The notes under the pieces: generated by a model
Told to the model about the DNA's origin: nothing
The model's input: only the letters and a program-made list of their open reading frames with translations
Database searches by the model: none
NCBI GenBank assembly: GCA_963556255.1
Contig: OY744609.1
Coordinates: 21,377,609-21,441,608, forward strand
Source: Allolobophora icterica
Taxonomy: Eukaryota > Annelida > Clitellata > Crassiclitellata > Lumbricidae
Length of the DNA stretch: 64,000 nt
Direction of reading: 5' to 3'
Position numbers and translations under genes: made by a program
Shown here: positions 36,986 to 50,789 of the stretch, piece by piece
How positions within the stretch are numbered: position 1 is the first letter of the stretch
Layout: the number at the start of each line of letters is the position of its first letter

Positions 36986-37687
36986 TGACATGCTTTACAT
37001 CTGATGTCTTAAACGCCGTTGGTAGAGATGCCGCAATTTGTGCCACTTGCATTTATTTCGTGTGTCGCTAGCAGTGATTTGGTACGCAAGATATACAGCA
37101 ATTCAAAAATCTTCTAAGATACTACATGGGGCTAAAGCTTCGTCCTCTATCTCGCTTTGGCCCAACAATAATCTTTAGTATCCTGCTTTTGAAAAGTAGG
37201 CCTAACATTGCTTCTTCAATATAGTGGTAAATTAATATTTTCTCATCAGTATCGGTTCAGTAATTCAAATTTTTTGTACCAATTAAATCTACAGGATTGT
37301 GCTTATTTTCCTTGTATACTCTCTGCTCGTGTGTTTTTCTGACACCGGTTCCCCCCATAATCTCTAGCTGTGGTTTTTACTGGCTTTGTCTGTATTCTTA
37401 TCTGTACTTCAGAAAGGCGGTCTTCTGTACACGTCTGGATTCATTCTACTGTACTTGATGAAGAGGAATGATTAATCTTAATTCAATCACAAAGATTGCT
37501 TCACCGTGAAACACTCTAAAGTGTGGAGTGCAGCCAAGAGGTCATCTTAAAGTGTCAGCATAAAATAAATAAGGCCTTGGTGAAATAAATTTTTAATGAT
37601 GTTTCGCTGATGCATAGGCTACTCTGATCATCTGATCATCGACAACAATTGTTGGTTGAATTTGTTGCATTTCGGAGAGCTGGTGCC

Positions 37688-38008
37688 CAGGGACGTCATT
37701 TGGGATAGGCAAAGGGGCACCCCCTGATTTTTGGAAAAAAGAAAAAATTTGCAAAAAAGAAAGGGAGGAAGAAGAAAGGAGTAAAAAATAGACTCATTTG
37801 CGACACTGACTTACAGTTTTGCACACGTAGACTAAGTACAAAGATGGGCAGCGATCCCGAGAGGTTGAGGAGACAAGAACCTCAACCTTTAACAGTGGGG
37901 GGACACAGTGTCCCCCACATGGTGAAAAAAATGTTTCGCGTTCACGCGTGAAAAACTTTTGTCACCTATGTTTTGTCCCCTCTGGAAAAAGCTGAAATGA
38001 CGTCCCTG
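37688..38008. mobile_element. hAT-type MITE (321 bp)
   Basis: The inverted ends are CAGGGACGTCATTTGGG and (right) CTGAAATGACGTCCCTG. The flanks CTGGTGCC (37680-37687) and CTGGTGGC (38009-38016) match at 7 of 8. Internally it carries a perfect GAGGTTGAGG...CCTCAACCTT inverted pair and TTCGCGTTCACGCGTGAA near the centre. It is non-coding. Confidence 0.82.
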
Positions 38009-38757
38009 CTGGTGGCTATATTTTTACTAATGACTTGAGTTACATTTTGTACGTTTTAGTCTTGTAGTATAACTTTCTTAAATTATGATGTTGTAATTTT
38101 CTTATAATGTAACTTTCTTATAATATGATGATATAATATGATTTTCAGGATCTCAGCTATTTTTCATAATTTTCTCAGAATCCTGTCTTTCAGCGTCAAC
38201 TGTATCCATACCGCCAAATTATCCCATAATCAACTTCTCCACTTTCGTCTTTATAATTTATAAACCCTTCATAATTTCCTTTTAAGTAAAAGTCTGTGCA
38301 ATCGTAGATCATGTGCTCTGTCGAGTCCTCTCACCTACCATCTGCCATTACCTTTGTTTACGACGTATTATCTTGCAGGGCTCCTATTCGCCAATCATCT
38401 ACCATCTCCGAGTCTTTCCGCATCTCGCGAGAATATGATACAGCGACAGACATTCGCTGCCACAGCAGCAACAGTACACTGTTCACAAGACACCCCGACC
38501 GAAGTAATTGGTTGATGCGGATGTTTGGCACTCAGCCTCTGAAGCCGACTACTTGATTGATTCTAGGAGCATCTCCCTACGGACATTCGCTGATAGCTAA
38601 GAATTAACACACCTGCCTCAATTGACCGCGGTCCTAAAAGGACCAGTCGGCGCCATTCGGTCTCGAGATAGTCCAATAACTGAGACCTTAATTAAAATGG
38701 TCTCTAGAACGAACATGCATGATTCATTGTACACTTGTTGCATTGGATGTACAGTCC

Positions 38758-38815
38758 ATCTCAATTACTGGGGAGCACGTGCCCCGGTTGCCCCCCCCCC
38801 CAGTCTACGCCTATG
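38758..38815 (-). mobile_element. Truncated end of the CATAGGCGTAGAC hAT-type family
   Basis: On the minus strand CATAGGCGTAGACTGGGGG...CAACCGGGGCACG matches the left end of the 11313-11664 element. No partner end or target duplication was found nearby. Confidence 0.65.
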
Positions 38816-39086
38816 CTTAGCGACATCAGAGGTTGAAAGAAGTTGCCTCCAAATGCTGGGCATTGACTGAGAACTGTTTTAATGTCATTCTGATTTAAGC
38901 TTAAGAATTATCTTCTTCAACTTACTTAACCCCCCCCCCCCCGCTCTAATTTCTGGTTTCTCTGAGCTAACAGACTTTGACCCCACCTCACCAACGGCTA
39001 ATGATTTTTACTACGATTACTTCATAACAAACGACCATCGACCGATGATTTGATGACGACTCTACAAAATTCTATTTATCTATGTT

Positions 39087-39215
39087 ACTGTCTCTTGTTC
39101 TTCTTCTTCTTCCGGTTCTCTGCCTCAGGCAGGTTCGAACGTCCAACGTCGCCACTCCTCCCGATGCTGGGCCTTTTCCTTGAGTCTGCTGTAACCGTCC
39201 TCAATCATCGTCCAG
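39087..39215 (-). mobile_element. LINE 3' fragment
   Basis: The minus strand encodes [20 protein letters not shown] and FEPA followed by a stop and (GAA)n-like AGAAGAAGAAG. This is the same C-terminal ending as the LINE at 21225-21860. It is heavily 5'-truncated. Confidence 0.75.
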
Positions 39216-39969
39216 TATGCTGGATGTTGCTGGTATGTGGTTGGTCTAAATAAAAGATTAAGGTGAATGCGGTCTTTGCTGCCGGTTGCCGTTGGCGGAC
39301 ATAACGATATCTCTGGTCGACAGACAGTGTTCGTCACCCAATACATTATTTATTTTACATGTATTTTCGATATTGTTGTTGTTGTTTTTTGGTTTTACGA
39401 TACGATCCTGTTTAACGTGTGTAATTGTATGGATTCATTAATCATTACAATACTTATGATGTAGCCTAACTTTGCATTTATCTCTGCATTTGCATAGCGC
39501 TTCCTGTAAACACCTCATGAAAGTGCAATACAAATGCAATTCGATCTATTTTGTTTTTGATTATTATAAAGTGCCTTTTATACAGCTAGGCCTACTATTG
39601 ACGATGAATATCGAACTTTGCTCGAAATGCATAATTGTAGACAAATCGAATGATGATTCATTGCGTTCAATTCTAATTATAATCAAAACGAAAGAGGTGC
39701 GTTTTTGTTTTCAATTCTATTCTTTTTTATGCTGTATGTATGTATCAAGACACTCGATGTAGCGCCTTTAGATAACTCTAAAATAGTAGCCTATGTGTGC
39801 TGCGTTATTTAACGTATTCTCGAGCTGGTGCTGCATGTATCCCGCGTTGCATTAAATCGCAATAAAACAGATTATGCATGTAAGTAAAAATTAAAGCTCC
39901 CATGTCTTTGTTGGAGGCGTCCGTATCCTGCTCTTCGCCCTTTGAGCCGACAGTGGACGAATCCAAAGG

Positions 39970-40330
39970 TAATGTAATGCAATTGGGCATTTATATAGCG
40001 CCGCTCCAAAATCAAACCAAATCAGAGAGCCGGCACATGCATCACAGCCGTTTACTTCACCGTATACGCCAGCACCAAATTCTATTGTCTGGTAATAGAG
40101 ACAAGTGTACCGGAAGTTCCGGAACAATTTATCCAAGGACGTTACGCGGAGTCCACTCAGCAGGATCGAACCGGAAATTCATTCCAGTTTATTGTTCCAA
40201 AAAGAACCAAGACAAAATGTTGGGCAGGAACACAATATATGCTGATGTGAGGGGATACAACAGGAGACCCAAAAGAGACCAAGGTCCTGCTGAATTAGGT
40301 TAGCCCAAGTGCCTTGGGTAAGTGTAAGAT
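39970..40330 (-). other. Possible LINE 3' tail and body fragment
   Basis: GGGCATTTATATAGCGCCGC at 39986-40005 matches the LINE tail seen at 10912-10930 in reverse. The following 300 bp has broken frames that I cannot assign. Confidence 0.4.
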
Positions 40331-40927
40331 AACAAATAGTTGGTAAGAGTTTAATCAAATGGTTTAAAAACCGAAGCCAAATCCATTCAGACAGTACAGG
40401 CATAAAAAGCATCAATACAGAAGGAAAAAGACGGGAGACAGACAAAACAATCAGAAAAGAAAAGAAAAACCTTTACTAATAAACGCAAGAATCACATAAA
40501 AAGACTATTTATTTTGTTCATTAAAGTAGTCAAGAATAGAATTTTTCAACAAAATATTAGGCAGATTACGAATATCATTAGGTCAGTTATCCCAAGCAGA
40601 CGGGCCAGCATAATGATATAAATGATATTCATTTAATGGCAAACATTTGAGTATTGTTCCGGGCAACACCTCCAAGTAGGCTCCTATGGAATCTAGTATG
40701 ATAAGCATGAAGGTTAGTTGTATTGCAAAAGTAATCTAGAAAGCGGAAGGAAGTAGATTATGTGCTAAGCGGTACATAAATTCGCTAATTTGCAGTTTAT
40801 TTTGTGTCTAAAATCCGACGGTCGTACAATTTATTGATAGTGTGGGAAGTGGAGTACAGATTATCTCTTCGATTGAGAGGGGTAGGTAAAGCCCAGGCAG
40901 TAGGTCAAATATGGATAGACAAGGGAT

Positions 40928-40990
40928 TAGTCAGGGCCGGATTAACCACTGGGGGCATGCTAATTATACACGGTGGGGGGGCCTTGACGT
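40928..40990 (+). other. Possible isolated hAT-type terminus
   Basis: CAGGGCCGGATTAACC with a nearby G-run resembles hAT terminal sequence. No inverted partner end was found, so it is probably a truncated copy. Confidence 0.35.
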
Positions 40991-41297
40991 ACTGAGCATG
41001 GAATGATAAGGATGCCTTGAAGACAGGACAATCAACTTGTAGTAAAGAAGTGGTCAATGCTGTGTGCCGTGCTGCTCAAATTAGTGGCCAATGCGTACAA
41101 CACAACTTTAACGCTGTGCACTTTGGGACTATCTAAGGTTGTTTCAAATAATTGTTACAGTAGGCCCTATATTGACAACATAATACACTGAGCATAAAAT
41201 TATAATCAAAATTCGAATCTGTTTCTTCGTTGTTAACAGCTCAGAAACATTTGCGACATTTAGCAGCAGCAGACTGTACATTTCATCAAAGAAAATC

Positions 41298-41535
41298 AAG
41301 TTCTTCTTTTTCTTCTTCTTCTTCTTCTTCTTCTTCTTCTTCTTCGTCGCCTTCTTCTTCTCTTGCTTCTTCTTCTTTTTCTTCTTCTTCTTCTCATCTT
41401 CTTTGTCGCCGCCTTCATCTTCTTTTTCTTTTTCTTCTTTTTTTCTTCTTCTTTTTCTTCTTTTTCTTCTTCTTCGTCGCCTTCTTCTTCTCTTGCATCT
41501 TCTTCTCTTTCTTCTTCTTCTCATTCGTCGCTTCC
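41298..41535. repeat. (CTT)n-rich pyrimidine tract
   Basis: About 240 bp of TTC/CTT with regular GTCGCC interruptions, suggesting a higher-order repeat of about 60-120 bp. The S/F-rich and K/R-rich frames here are artefacts. Confidence 0.92.
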
Positions 41536-41929
41536 TTCTTCCTTCTCTTCCTGGTCGTCTCTTCTTTCCACAACAGTGCTAATGTTGTCATTTATGAATG
41601 ATCCTCCTTTGGCTATAAATTGGTGGTTGCGGCGGTAGACAACTAATTGTGTGAGGATGGTGATCATCTTAATCACTATAAACGTCATCTTATAAGATGC
41701 TGCCGTCATAAGCATTATCATCGTCGTCGTCGTCGTCATCATAGGTGTCATCGACGTCGTTGTTAATCGGCTGCAGCGTCTAAGATCTGTTTACTCAGAC
41801 GATGCTATTCTTAGTCGAGGACGTAAGAGGCTTTGGGCGAGATATATAAGGACGCCTGAGGCATGAGAGCATTGGCCGATGGCCATCAAACACGTGGAAG
41901 GAACTGAGGGGTTCAGGAAGGCAAGGAAG

Positions 41930-42480
<551 letters not shown>

Positions 42481-42489
42481 AGAGAGGCA

Positions 42490-43490
42490 TGGCTACGGAG
42501 AGGACAAGGCAGATCCTTCTGCATTAAATCCTGATTACAGAGAGGCCAAGCAACAGTCGTAGGTGTGATATTAATAGACGAAGACACAGGGTCATGCATT
42601 GTCTTAATATAGGTGTCGGTGTCCTATCAATCGCTTTCTCTACACGTCTGCAAGGGCACTGACTGCCTGTATTACTGCGCTCGCCTTAGAATGTCTGCAC
42701 TTGGATCGCAGCAACCGGCTATTCGGCTATCCGAAGCTGCTTTGCAAATAAAAGAGAGGGTTTTAATGGGATTTTAAACCGTATTTTAAATATAAACTAC
42801 ATTCAAAGGTCTTATATTTAGCGATTTTTCAGGGAAGTATCGCACTTCTCACCTTCATTTATTTATACATGCACCTTAATAATTTATTTTCTCAGCCTCT
42901 AGTTCTCTATTATCGTTAATTCGTTCAAATCATTTGACCATGTTTACTGCTTTTTCCGATAAACGAGTTCCTCCTCTTCTTCAAATGAAAACGTAATATT
43001 AATCCACATTTTATACAGACCTGTTTGAGCTTATTAATCGGTCCATAGGCTGAAGATGTCGTGACCGTTCTTCTGTAGACAATAATTAGTTCCGCCTTTT
43101 ATATTCGCTGTGAGTTTTTCTTACTGACCTCGTTTTTACTAATCAACAAAGCCACCTGGTTTCTTACAAGTGGTCGCCGCGACATATTTTTAACCAACAT
43201 GACCGATAATGGCATCTGGTGATCAGGGATCGGTTTACCCTTTACCATGATTCCTGAGCGAAGAGGGACGAGTCTGATTAGTGATACATGTAATCATAAG
43301 TGGGGATGGCAAGGAAGGAGATATGCGCACAGGGACATAGAGAAGGACTTCACGAGTCGAAGGCAAGGTAGACCCAGAGAGACGTTCCTTCACAAGAACC
43401 TTTCTTCTTCCGTCCACATCGATTCAGTCATGTACATTTGTATATGCACAATTATGTAGCGCCTTTATCGAACCTCTCAGTGAGCATTCA
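42490..43490. other. No recognised gene
   Basis: Ordinary sequence. TGTAGCGCCTTTATCGAAC at 43455-43473 again resembles the dispersed LINE-tail motif. Confidence 0.35.
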
Positions 43491-43499
43491 TGAACAGAG

Positions 43500-43780
43500 G
43501 AATAACATACAGATAGACATACATGTACATGCATACACACAAAAACAGACCGATCCAAACACACATATTTAAAGGCAGACGCGCACAGACGACAGTCAAT
43601 CAGACATTCAGCGTTACGCAAGGACACACAGATAGGCACACAGACATCTATGAAAAATTACACACACAAACAGACAGCCAGACGAACTGGAAACAGGAAA
43701 AAAGGCATACATACACTCACAAACGAACGGACACAGCCATCCACCCAGGCATACAGGCAGACATAACGACGGACAGCAGC
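43500..43780. repeat. Degenerate (CACA/CAGA)n low-complexity DNA
   Basis: ACACACA and CAGACAG words dominate with many changes. TTTTTATATAGCGCCG follows at 43847-43862, a LINE-tail motif. Confidence 0.6.
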
Positions 43781-44159
43781 GAAGACGAATAGACATCACA
43801 TCATCAGAGTTCTCTTATAGCACAGCTTATCAACGCATCCAGATGTTTTTATATAGCGCCGTCATATTTTGAAATCGAATATGATTTATACAGCGATGGG
43901 GTCTTCTTTAGAATTTGAAAATGATCGAGGACCTGCGTTTATCTGCCTATTATAGTCAATGTCTCCGTTCCAATTGACTCATTTTCACTATGGCCACGAA
44001 CGACGTTTCCACAGACGATGAATAGCTAGCATGAACTCCTCGCATGAATTGATATGACGCCGTAGATTTTCGTTTTATCTCCGCGTCCAGACTCAAAGAA
44101 GAATCGTATAAAGGCGCAGTATTTGCAGGTGCATGGAATCAAGACGACGTGAACAGAAA

Positions 44160-44402
<243 letters not shown>

Positions 44403-44507
44403 GACATAGACAAAGACAGAGACGCAAACAGATGGAGATGCAGAAATACAGGAAAGGAGACAGTCATTGGGACATAGTGTGTGAAATTTGGACGGGGAGG
44501 AGAAAGA

Positions 44508-44510
<3 letters not shown>

Positions 44511-44560
<50 letters not shown>
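44511..44560. repeat. (CAGA)n microsatellite
   Basis: A perfect run of about 12 units. Confidence 0.95.
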
Positions 44561-44579
44561 AAAACCGCTGCAAACCTAT

Positions 44580-45462
44580 CTCTGCATGTCTATCTGTCTT
44601 TTCATCCTTCTGCCTATTCTTCCCTCTTTCTCCCACCCTCCCTTCTTCCTCTTTAACTTCCTCCTATCATTCTTAAACTTCTCCATTTCTTTGTCCTTCT
44701 TTCTATTCCTCTCCCTTTCCGTCTCCCTTTCCCTTTCGGTATCCCTCTCCTTCTCCTCCCTCTTCACCGTCTCTCACCTCCTCCGTCTCTCTACGCCTTT
44801 GCCTCTTTCTTCGCTTCCTATTTTCTTTCTTTCCCTGTGCCTCTTCCTCTGCCTCTGCCTCTCTCTGCCTCTCTCCGTCATTAAACCTGACAGTGACTCT
44901 AAGCAGCCGAAGTCGTTAGTGGCATCGGTGGCTACAGCAACAGACTGCCTTCATTTGTCGTCGTCAGCATCATCCGAGAGAAGATAACACAAGCGCCAGA
45001 TCAACAAGGACTCTCGGCGAACATCTCGTTGGGCTATTTCTGGAAACTCTCTCGCGACTTATGGGCAAAACAAGATGATGTACAGTCGTCAGAAACGCAT
45101 TAGAAACGATTACAGCGAAGAAATCGACCCAGGAGGCAATTAGTATACAAGAAATATACCAATCCTTTCTTTGCTCTTCTTCATCCTTCACCGATTTTCG
45201 TGTTCTTTTGTGTCTTTTTTATTCGTTGTCTTCTTTTACTTCCTTTTCTTTCTTCTTTGACTCTTTGATTTCTTCTTTACGTTACCATCTTCTTCGTCGT
45301 CGCCTTCTAAATCTTTCTTCCTCTTCGACTTTTTCAACTTCGTCTTTGGCATTTTCAACTTCATCATCGTTTTCTTCCTCATCGTTATTTTTTTCCGGTT
45401 TCTATGTCTTTGTCTTGGTCATCTTCAGTTTCAACCTAATTGGCGTATTGTACTTCATTATC

Positions 45463-45517
<55 letters not shown>

Positions 45518-45900
45518 CTATCATTATCATCATCATTTTTTCCTCTTCTTCCTTCTCCTCATCTTCTTTATCATCATCTGCTTCTTTTTGTTCTCCTTCT
45601 CCTTTCAACTTCATCAACTCTTTTCCATCATTGTCTCTTTTTCTTCTTCAACTTCTTCATCGTTATCTTTTAGTCTGCATCTTCGTTGTTTTCACCTTCT
45701 CTTCTCCTTCTTCTCTTTCTTCATATTCGCCTTGTTCTTCGCCTTCTTCTCTAACCTCACGGTCTTCTTCATCGCTGTCTTTATCACCTTGTTCACCACC
45801 TTCTTCGTCGCCTTGTTCATCGCCTTCTTCATCGCCTTCTTCATCGCCTTTGTCTTTCCCTTCTGTCCATTATTTCTCTTCATTGTTACTATAAACTGAC
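44580..45900. repeat. Long pyrimidine-rich region on the plus strand
   Basis: About 1.3 kb is dominated by C and T (CTTCTTCC, TCTCCTTC), broken by ordinary sequence at about 44880-45190. It contains a clean (CAT)n run at 45465-45517 and a repeated TTCATCGCC word at about 45800-45850. The open frames up to 228 codons are low-complexity S/F/L translations and not genes. Confidence 0.85.
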
Positions 45901-46174
45901 ACTACCATGCACTGACCTTATCTAGGCATTAAGCTCTCTAGTTCGTAGCGCCATCGAATGATGCCTTGAACAATAAGTTAAATCTGCCATATCTCATACT
46001 GTGCTGTGGAGGATGCTCTCATTTCCTTTTCTGAGCCTCTCCAGTCTCCATGGCAGTGGACACATATTATTGAAAAGTCTTTAATATTTGAACCAAATGC
46101 TGCATCATAGGACTTGAAGCTAACTTCTCAACTCGGTACCAAATTATTATGCTTGGTCATTGAGAGGAGAGAGT

Positions 46175-46384
<210 letters not shown>

Positions 46385-46795
46385 CAGAGAGAGACAGAGG
46401 CTCAGAGACAGAGGCTCAGAGACAGAGAGACAGAAACAGAGAGACAGAGAGACAGAGACAGAGAGACAGAGACAGACAGCCTGGTAGGAAGTGGCCTTGT
46501 AAACACAGTCCACCTAGAATAAAGAAAATAAAAAGCACGATGTATTGATTTTTGTTTTTCCATATCTGTCGTTTGCTGTCGTGTACTTCCCCCAAATGCC
46601 AGCCAATCAGTTGGGGAAAATGACTTCGGGCAATCTATCTCCATCGCGACAGATCGAGACGTCTGCATCCGATGCGATAATCCATTTGATGTGACATTGT
46701 TGGCTGCGCCTTTGATTGAAAGGTTCCAAGTTCGACGCTCGACCTGCTGCCATAGCATGTCCAAATTCTGATACACAACATACATGTACATATAG

Positions 46796-46850
46796 GGCGC
46801 CTCTGAGTAGTTCCCTTGAAGAGGCGCTATACAAATCCTCGAATATACCT
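46796..46850 (+). mobile_element. L2/CR1-like LINE 3' tail fragment
   Basis: GGGCGCCTCTGAGTAGTTCCCTTGAAGAGGCGCTATACAAAT matches the tail at 10678-10715 almost word for word. Nothing of the coding part was recognised upstream. Confidence 0.65.
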
Positions 46851-47042
46851 TAATATACCGTGTTGTATACCCCTCAAGATGTACCTGACCAGGATATAGA
46901 TACAAATAAAATCTCGAGAGAACGTTATTATTATTATTATTCGTTCATTAATTCTCTAGCTGACACACCGCAGCAAGCAATAACTCTGGTCGGTAAACCT
47001 TCATCTTCCTTCAGTCGAACATCCACTCACTTCGTAATCGCC

Positions 47043-47108
47043 TTTGACGACGGTTGTCTTGACGGTTGTCTTGACGACGGTTGTCTTGACGGTTGTCTTG
47101 ACGACGGC
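47043..47108. repeat. Short minisatellite, GACGGTTGTCTT units
   Basis: GACGACGGTTGTCTTGACGGTTGTCTT repeats twice at a 27-bp period. Confidence 0.85.
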
Positions 47109-47240
47109 TATAGGCCTATAATATGACGTATAATAATATTATTGTTATCACTGCAATAATAATCAACTTACATAATAACCGTGAGTTTTCACGGGTTTAC
47201 AGCTAGTAGTTACATATTTACAAAAATGAACATTGTGATG

Positions 47241-47385
47241 TATACATACAAATATACATACATGCATACATACATACAATACATACATACATACATACAT
47301 ATATACATACATACATACATACATACATACATACATACATACATACATACATTCATACATACATAAATACATACATACATCTACG
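47241..47385. repeat. (ATAC)n microsatellite
   Basis: A tetranucleotide run with few interruptions. Confidence 0.95.
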
Positions 47386-47439
47386 TAATAATGAAGAGAA
47401 CCGCCTATATATGATGAAGTTTTCCCATTACTAACACAT

Positions 47440-47545
47440 ATATAACACTTCCCCGCCAGGAAGCGTCAGCGATGTCTTATTTAAGCAGCAACCTGAGAGC
47501 TTCCTTTAAAAGGCGCTATGCAAATGTTCATATACAAGTGTCCAG
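47440..47545 (+). other. Possible LINE 3' tail
   Basis: CCTGAGAGCTTCCTTTAAAAGGCGCTATGCAAAT (47490-47523) resembles the LINE tail motif at 10678-10715 with substitutions. Confidence 0.35.
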
Positions 47546-48289
47546 ATGACCGTCTTAGTCACTTGGCGGCGCTTTATAGAGCATCGAGTGAAAGCATCTC
47601 GGAAATGAAATATCTCCTGGTCCTGCAGCTGCAGAAAGAGGAAGAAGTGTATTTGCTAACACGAACTGACACGGTTTAATGCATGGAATTATGAGTGATA
47701 TATATAGCGCACCTTGGTATTAAGCTGCAGGCCTATGTGTGTATATCTATATATACGCAAACATATATACTCTCCTCTCCTCTCATTTCCTGTGCATGTG
47801 CATATATTTATACTCGTATTTGTTCTGCTACACAGTTTATGTCGCAAAATATTTTTTCAACACCAAAACTCGTTCTATTGAACGAGTTAATTCACCGACG
47901 CGCAGTGATGTAATTATATAAATACAGCCTATAACATTTATTTGTGTAAAATGAATAAACATATGTTTTATTTATGCATATGTAATGTATGTGTGTATAT
48001 ATGTTTGTATTTAAATATGTATGAATAGATGCGGATAGTCCATATACGGAAATACATGTAGACAATTGTTTTTGATGCATATAGACTTGAGAGAGACAGA
48101 CAGACAGAGAAGGTATATATTATTTGCAAGTCGAGACAGCGACTTAGATAGCTCGCTTGGTATTCACCATCAGTCCTTCGCTCCTGGAATTCCCTCACCA
48201 GTCGAATGAACAAGACGATTCTGACAGACTTGACTCTTTCACACTTGATGAAGTTGTGGAAGTCTACTGCACATAAGATAAGAGGAAGG

Positions 48290-48545
48290 GATCTTTCATT
48301 TCTCCTGCTCCTACCCATCCAACTCTCACTCTTCCTCCTCCTGCTTCTTTTCTTCCTCCTGTACCTCCACCTCGTCCTCCTCCTCGTCCTCCTCCTCTTT
48401 TTCATCCTCTTTTCTCTCTGAAGGAAAAAAGTCATGTCTCCTGCTTCTCTTCCCATACTCATCATTTTCTTCCTACTCCTCCTTCTCTTCGTTCTCCTCC
48501 TGTTGGTTTTTTCCTCATCCTCTTCCTCTTCCTCCTGTCTTATGG
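48290..48545. repeat. (CCT)/(CTT)-rich pyrimidine tract
   Basis: CTCCTCCTC words predominate. The 193-codon minus-strand frame that crosses it is K/R/E-rich only because of this. Confidence 0.8.
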
Positions 48546-49084
48546 TCATCCCATCAAGTGGGCACGTAACGAATAAGCCTCACAAGATGCATTGGTAGAC
48601 TGATGACTACGTAGACCTAGTCCACGAAAAAGAACTGACCAAGAAGATGATTTTCACGTCTGACGAAATGTCCTTTGCACTGGCGATGATCTAATAAGGA
48701 GACAGTCAGGGACGGATGAATACATAATACCAAGATCTGGTCTTGGAATACGGTCAAGGAATTATCTGGGTCCGATATATATAGAGAGAGGCTGAAGCTT
48801 CTGAGGAATTTGGACACTCACGAAAATGAAGGACATGGACTCATATGTCCGCAGGTCAGGCGCTGATAAGGAAACAGGACAAAGGATGATAAAGATATGA
48901 AACCTTTCTCCTCAGTTTTCACTCGTGTAAAGCTCGCAAAATTGTAAGATAAAATAAAGATAATGGTTATGGTAACACATTTGCGTATACACTACCGCTG
49001 AAGGTGTGGTGAAACACTGCATACGTTTTAGCAATCACATCCCATGACAGTTGAATCGCAGAGTAGCGGATTGTTGGAGAGAAC

Positions 49085-49425
49085 TGAGAGGAGAGGAGAG
49101 TAGAGTAGAGGAGAGCAGAGCAGTGCAGAGGAGAGCAGAGCAGAGAAGAGCAGAGCAGAGCAGAGCAGTGCAGAGGAGAGCAGAGGATAAGACAGGAGAG
49201 CAGAGCAGAGAAGAGGAGAGCAGAGAAGAGGAGAGGATAAGAGAGCAGAGGAGAGCAGTGCAGAGGAGAGCAGAGCAGAGCAGAGAAGAGCAGAGAAGAG
49301 AAGAGCAGAGAAGAGCAGAGAAGAGCAGAGGATAAGACAGGAGAGCAGAGCAGAGAAGAGGAGAGCAGAGGAGAGGAGAGGAGAGGATAAGAGAGCAGAG
49401 ACAAGAGGAGAAAGAAGAGGAGAGT
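49085..49425. repeat. Purine-rich (GAGAGCAGA)n minisatellite
   Basis: About 340 bp made of AGAG, CAGAG and GAGGAG words with longer repeated blocks such as GCAGAGGATAAGACAGGAGA (about 49175-49195 and 49324-49344, 149 bp apart). The frames on both strands are artefacts. Confidence 0.92.
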
Positions 49426-49970
49426 AGCAGCCAATCAGTTGTCAAGGCAGTCGCATGCAGTTCATCTCGCGGCAATAGCAGCTTCCTCGGCCAATGCGTT
49501 CTTAGACATTGACGCGTCTCAACATGCAACCAACATAGCAGCGACGCCAACGACCATGCTTCTCGGCTGAGACAGTCTTTCGTTCAGGTGGCGCCGCAGC
49601 CATTTCACGTGCTGCAGACTTTAACGCCCTGCGGCTAAATTCAGGCTCCCTGCTTTCCGACGCTCTCCCCAGAGAGACTCGAAGGCAGAATTCACCCGAC
49701 GGGAGATTTCGCTTCGATGATGCATCGATATTTTGACAGAAATGTCAACAGTAATTATGGAGGTTCGTTCTCATATTCGCCCTAAGACGGAATCATTTGG
49801 TGAAAGCGCAGAGTAACGTCACGTTGGATAACTGCGAGGGATAGAGACGAGAGACTCGGCCGAGTGCACTCGCACCCTGACATATGCTTCTATTTCTTAT
49901 CAGACGTTTTGCACTTCATCAACTTCTCTTCAGGTGAGAGTTGTTGTTCTTCTTCTCGTTGTCGTCGTCG

Positions 49971-50041
<71 letters not shown>

Positions 50042-50789
50042 GTCGAGTAAATAGCCTGTATCACCGTTGCCGTCTTATATTTGATCATCGTTTTCTTCTT
50101 GAAGTGTTTATACTACTTGTTGTACACTCATCGTTCGTTTTCTAGTGTATGTTCTTTTCCTATTTCGTGTTTTGCTGTTTTCATTTGTTTTTGCTTTATA
50201 GTTGTCCCCATTTTCGTCTGTTTCTTACTCGAGATGCTACGTCACATTGCGTTAATTTACGTAAGGCCAACGTTTTAATTAGCCCATCTATCAATGTTTC
50301 TTGGTTATGACCAATTGTCACTTTTGTTGATCCTCGAACCACAACAGGTGGTTGGTCTAAAGCGTTGGAACTCAATGCCATATTCTGTACGATCTATCTA
50401 TTCCATAAGGTAATTCATTTGTAAACGGAACACTCATTTTGTTCAACTGCTTTTCCACGAATTGTGATTTATTCTCTGACACATTGAATTTCCACCGGTG
50501 TACTTTTACGGATTGCAATTTGTGAGAATTTTAACAACCACAGTTTGATGCCTTGTGCATTTTGGAATAGCGCTATAGAATTAATCAGATTAGCTGAGAT
50601 TAGTTTTGACCTTTAAACTTTCCTAACAACCCGGCACTTGCAGACTTTTTCTTGTTAAGATGAGGTAACTAAGTTCATTCTCTGACACAACTTTCTTGTA
50701 GTGTTGAGAAACCTCGACGATTTACCCATATATTTTAACTTTATATATAACTAGGTCAAGGTGGACTTTCGCGTGCTAGTGACGTAACA
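49426..50789. other. Upstream region of the GPCR, no other gene recognised
   Basis: It contains a (CAT)n run at 49969-50042 and otherwise mixed sequence. A TATATATA stretch lies at 50742-50749, only about 40 bp before the GPCR start codon. Confidence 0.4.
49969..50042. repeat. (CAT)n microsatellite
   Basis: A trinucleotide run of about 24 units with a CGT edge on each side. Confidence 0.95.

Larger units (their letters stand above)
34833..37687. other. Mostly unique AT-rich DNA without a recognised gene
   Basis: This is the quietest part of the window: no microsatellite longer than about 20 bp and no element with readable ends. It contains two diverged tandem repeats (35213-35424 and 36625-36985). 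The 90-codon frame at 36799-37071 lies on repeated AT-rich sequence and is not convincing. Confidence 0.4.

Noticed and set aside
45208..45894. 228-codon Ser/Phe-rich open frame
   Set aside because: It is a low-complexity pyrimidine-rich tract with (CAT)n; no conserved motif is present and other frames are also open.
47968..48549. 193-codon minus-strand frame, partly Arg/Lys/Glu-rich
   Set aside because: The first half is a (CCT)n translation; the second half (around 48100-48290) has no recognisable motif or splice signals.
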